Source: Streptomyces sp. JJ66 | Lineage (GTDB): Bacteria; Actinomycetota; Actinomycetes; Streptomycetales; Streptomycetaceae | Assembly: GCF_019303495.1 (NCBI RefSeq) | Contig: NZ_JAEVFI010000017.1 | Coordinates: 1-64,000 of the forward strand | Reading direction: 5' to 3' | DNA length: 64,000 bases | Shown: positions 61,636 through 64,000 of the stretch, piece by piece | Layout of the letters: each line of letters starts with the position of its first letter | Position numbering within the stretch: position 1 is the stretch's first letter | The notes under the pieces: generated by a model | Told to the model about the DNA's origin: nothing | Databases searched by the model: none | What the model saw: only the letters and a program-made list of their open reading frames with translations | Made by a program: the position numbers and the translations under genes

Positions 61636-61704
61636 GGCGCGCATCCTCGCTCACCGACGACGCCCGGGCCAAGGAGACAGCACACAACGGGGCCGGATCG
61701 GAGT

Positions 61705-61720
61705 GTGTGGATTACCACAC
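61705..61720. promoter_or_regulatory. 16-bp palindrome, probable biotin regulator operator
   Basis: GTGTGGATTACCACAC is a perfect inverted repeat (6-bp arms, 4-nt centre) in the 156-bp region between divergent bioB and bioF. It lies about 70 nt from each start, so one site could control both. The bound regulator (a BirA- or BioQ-type factor) is not identified. It does not match the known BioQ consensus closely. Confidence 0.6.
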
Positions 61721-61791
61721 GGTGAGTTCCCGGCTGTGCCGTTAGGTTCGACGGGACCCGCCACGCCGACGCCAGCGAAGGAGTTCCGCCC

Positions 61792-62943
61792 ATGCCCGAG
61801 GACCCCTTCGGCTGGCTCGACGCGGCCCGCGAACAGCGGCGACGGGCCAAACTCGTGCGCACCCTGCGCCCCCGCGCCGCCGACGATCCGCTGCTGGACC
61901 TCGCGGGCAACGACTACCTCGGCCTGGCCCGGAACCCGGCGGTCACCGCCGCCGCCGCCGGGGCCGCGCACCGCTGGGGCGCGGGCGCCACCGGCTCGCG
62001 CCTGGTCACCGGATCGACTGCCCTGCACGCCGAACTGGAAGCCGAACTCGCCGCGTTCTGCGGCTTCGAGGCGGCCCTGGTGCTGTCCTCCGGCTACGCC
62101 GCCAACCTCGCCGCCGTCACCGCGCTCGCTCCCGCCGGCGGACTGGTCGTCTCCGACGCCGACAACCACGCCTCGCTCATCGATGGCTGCCGGCTCGCCC
62201 GCGCGCGCACCGTGGTCGCCCCGCACGCGGACCCGGCCGCCGTCGCCAAGGCCCTGGACGGCCACACCGGCCCGGCGCTGGCCGTCACCGACGCCGTCTT
62301 CTCCGTTGACGGCGACGCCGCGCCGCTCGCCGCCCTCGCACCGGTCTGCCGCGCCGCGGGCGCCGCACTGCTGGTGGACGACGCGCACGGCCTCGGCGTC
62401 CTGGGCGAGGGCGGACGCGGCACCCCGTACGCCGCCGGACTCGCCGGGGCTCCGGGCACGGTCGCCACCGTCACCCTCTCCAAGTCCCTCGGCAGCCAGG
62501 GCGGTGCGGTACTCGGTCCCGCCCCGGTGATCGAGCACCTGCTGAACACCGCGCGCACCTTCATCTTCGACACCGGTCTGGCGCCCGCCGCCGCCGGAGC
62601 CGCCCTCGCGGCCCTGCGTCTGCTGCGAGCCGAACCCCACCGCGCCCGCCGGGTCCGCGAGGCCGCCCGGGCCCTGCACACCGGCCTGACCGCCGCGGGC
62701 CTGACCGCCGCCCGTCCGGACGCCGCCGTGGTCTCCGTGCACGCGCCCGCGCCGCAGGCCGCGCTGCGCTGGGCGGCCCAGTGCCGCACGGCCGGACTGG
62801 CGGTGGGCTGCTTCCGTCCGCCGTCCGTGCCCGACGGCATCTCCCGGCTCCGGCTGACCGCCCGCGCCGACCTGACCGACGCGCAGGTCGGGCACGCGGT
62901 GCGCACCATCGTCACTACCGCGCCTGAGGGCGCCGCCCGCTGA
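61792..62943 (+). CDS. bioF: 8-amino-7-oxononanoate synthase
   Basis: BioF condenses pimeloyl thioester with alanine to KAPA. The 383-aa PLP enzyme has LAGNDYLGLARNPAV, GAGATGSRLVTGSTALHAEL, DDAHGLGVLGEGGRG and the PLP lysine in TLSKSLGSQGGAV. The ATG at 61792 is 11-14 nt after GAAGGAG. It is divergently transcribed from bioBAD, together covering all late biotin steps. No bioC, bioH or bioI for pimeloyl synthesis is in the window. Confidence 0.95.
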   Translation: MPEDPFGWLDAAREQRRRAKLVRTLRPRAADDPLLDLAGNDYLGLARNPAVTAAAAGAAHRWGAGATGSRLVTGSTALHAELEAELAAFCGFEAALVLSSGYAANLAAVTALAPAGGLVVSDADNHASLIDGCRLARARTVVAPHADPAAVAKALDGHTGPALAVTDAVFSVDGDAAPLAALAPVCRAAGAALLVDDAHGLGVLGEGGRGTPYAAGLAGAPGTVATVTLSKSLGSQGGAVLGPAPVIEHLLNTARTFIFDTGLAPAAAGAALAALRLLRAEPHRARRVREAARALHTGLTAAGLTAARPDAAVVSVHAPAPQAALRWAAQCRTAGLAVGCFRPPSVPDGISRLRLTARADLTDAQVGHAVRTIVTTAPEGAAR

Positions 62944-62951
62944 CCGGTGCC

Positions 62952-62969
62952 CGAGCCGGGCCCGGCTCG
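62952..62969. terminator. 18-bp palindrome after bioF
   Basis: CGAGCCGGGCCCGGCTCG is perfectly self-complementary with no spacer, 8 nt after the bioF stop. It could form a hairpin with a minimal loop and end bioF transcription. Confidence 0.4.
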
Positions 62970-63118
62970 CGCCCGAAGCCGTTCCCGGGCGGTTTGTCCC
63001 CTCACCTGCCCTCGTCCGCGCCCCCGAGGGGAGGGAGCACGCCGCACGCCAGATCCTCCGAAAGCCTCCTCCACCCAGGTGCTCAGCGGCCCCGCCAGGT
63101 GCGTGCCCCGCGGGTGAG

Positions 63119-63628
63119 CTACCGGGGTGGCGGCTGAGCCTGCGTACGTGTCTGACGGCTATGGGCGCGCCGCACCTGCCACGGAACCAGCGCCCACAGC
63201 ACGGCGCACCCGGCGAACGTCGCTGCCCCCGCCGTGATGCCCGCGGCCCGTCCGAGCACGAAGTCCACGATCAGCAGCACCGCGCCCGTCAGCGTCAGCC
63301 CGAGTACCGCCAGCCCCGCCGCCGCCAGCCGTCCGGAGACGTCCACCACGCGACGCTTGGCGCCGCGCCGGAACAGCACCCGGTGCACCACGGGCGGCGC
63401 GGTGAAGATCATCGCGGCCAGCGCGGCAAGCAGCAGCGTCGTGATGTAGGTGCCGCGCTGCACGTCATCCAGCTCCGGGAAGCGGGGAGTGAACGCCAGC
63501 GTCAGCAGGAAGGCGAACAGGATCTGCACCCCGGTCTGGATGACGCGCAGCTCTTGCAGCAGTTCCGCGAAGTTGCGGTCGTCCCGCTCGACCGGGGTCT
63601 CGTTGCGAACGGAGCGATAAGCGCCCAT
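63119..63628 (-). CDS. DUF6328 membrane protein
   Basis: The 169-aa protein has the DUF6328 pattern. It has a conserved cytoplasmic start (ERDDRNFAELLQELRVIQTG), followed by four hydrophobic segments (VQILFAFLLTLAFTPRF, TLLLAALAAMIFTAPPVVHR, LAVLGLTLTGAVLLIVDFVL, AATFAGCAVLWALVPW). The function is unknown. It is common in Streptomyces. The ATG at 63628 is the family start. Confidence 0.85.
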   Translation of the reverse strand: MGAYRSVRNETPVERDDRNFAELLQELRVIQTGVQILFAFLLTLAFTPRFPELDDVQRGTYITTLLLAALAAMIFTAPPVVHRVLFRRGAKRRVVDVSGRLAAAGLAVLGLTLTGAVLLIVDFVLGRAAGITAGAATFAGCAVLWALVPWQVRRAHSRQTRTQAQPPPR

Positions 63629-63656
63629 GGTCCATTACTGACCATTTCGCGAAAGT

Positions 63657-64000
63657 TTACGCGTCGCTACCGTCCGTGCCTGGTCCGCTCGTGCCCCGTC
63701 CGCGGGCGTCCGGCCCCCAGCGCTCCGGCATCGGCGGCCGGGCGCGGCGCGCGGCGGCCTTGGCATCCTGCGCGTACGCGTCCACGTACTCTTGTGCCGA
63801 CAGCTCCCGGATCGCCGCCATGACCGCGTCGGTCACCTCCCGCAGGACCGCCCGGTCGTTCTCCCGCCCCGCGAAGCGGGAGAAGTCCAGCGGCTCCCCG
63901 AACCGGATCGTCACCCGCCCGATCCGGGGCAGGGCGCGCCCAGGGGGCTGGAGTTCCCGCGTGCCCAGGACCGCGCACGGCACCACCGGTACGCCTGCCC
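63657..64000 (-). CDS. 1-acyl-glycerol-3-phosphate acyltransferase, C-terminal part
   Basis: Only the C-terminal 114 residues are in the window; the gene continues past 64000. GVPVVPCAVLGTRELQPPGR and VTIRFGEPLDFSRFAGREND are typical of the PlsC family after its catalytic motifs. It acylates lysophosphatidic acid in membrane phospholipid synthesis. The 3' end is Pro/Gly-rich and probably disordered. Confidence 0.85.
   Translation of the reverse strand, partial: AGVPVVPCAVLGTRELQPPGRALPRIGRVTIRFGEPLDFSRFAGRENDRAVLREVTDAVMAAIRELSAQEYVDAYAQDAKAAARRARPPMPERWGPDARGRGTSGPGTDGSDA

Noticed and set aside
61744..61755. GGTTCGAC before bioF as a tRNA T-loop.
   Set aside because: No cloverleaf can be formed around it; it is promoter-region DNA.

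Overview
The window is high-GC actinobacterial DNA, almost certainly from a Streptomyces or a very close relative. The evidence is GTG and occasional TTG starts, very high third-position GC, a short chaplin (a protein of aerial hyphae), DUF881/Sbp, GarA and FtsR orthologues, and a bioF / bioBAD cluster arranged as in Streptomyces. It begins in the last bases of a 5S rRNA gene, so an rRNA operon lies immediately to the left, and it ends inside a plsC-like acyltransferase gene. I saw no phage, insertion sequence, CRISPR array, tRNA gene or biosynthetic cluster. Nearly all of the window is chromosomal core.

Region by region. (1) 1-13948: after the rrn terminator comes a conserved actinobacterial locus: CDP-alcohol phosphatidyltransferase (cardiolipin synthase type), a mannose-1-phosphate guanylyltransferase fused to a degenerate phosphomannomutase, DUF881-Sbp-DUF881, the FHA protein GarA, MerR regulator FtsR, a DUF151 bifunctional nuclease, a second MerR regulator, DNA polymerase IV, a PRC-barrel protein, and gcvP under a tandem glycine riboswitch. 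From memory, the same set sits at Rv1822-Rv1832 in Mycobacterium tuberculosis. (2) 14065-20842: DUF5999, an unknown protein, a GCS2-family ligase, a CPBP protease, a divergent flavin-oxidase/MocR pair and a Rieske lipoprotein. (3) 20959-23997: the 5-oxoprolinase genes pxpABC lie between two 22-bp direct repeats, the second of which is the start of the next gene, suggesting a past insertion. (4) 24251-33284: two SDR genes with a clear promoter and operator, an orphan peptide-binding lipoprotein, ung, Lnt and UppP. (5) 33408-43422: a frameshifted spermidine-synthase-like gene, acyltransferases, and sbcD-sbcC. (6) 43467-48225: a DUF885 peptidase, a divergent Lrp/PLP-lyase pair, and an ACT-GNAT protein. 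(7) 48226-52721: a His/Lys-tailed chaplin, a truncated SDR remnant, and a GntR/ROK pair with a DasR-like palindrome over the GntR promoter. (8) 52829-64000: purB, an SGNH hydrolase, two CNNM/CBS membrane proteins, the biotin genes with a 16-bp palindrome in the bioB-bioF divergent region, DUF6328, and partial plsC.

The genes cover envelope lipids and glycans (cls, manC-like, lnt, uppP, plsC), amino-acid and one-carbon metabolism (GarA, gcvP, pxpABC, PLP lyase), DNA repair (dinB, ung, sbcCD) and biotin synthesis. At least seven genes have a -10-like hexamer 6 to 8 nt before the start codon and poor ribosome binding sites, which suggests leaderless mRNAs. I found no clearly new multi-gene system. 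The best leads are the dre-like operator with its SDR remnant, the His/Lys-tailed chaplin, the direct-repeat-flanked pxp cassette, the degenerate mutase domain in the manC-like protein, and the two frameshifted genes.
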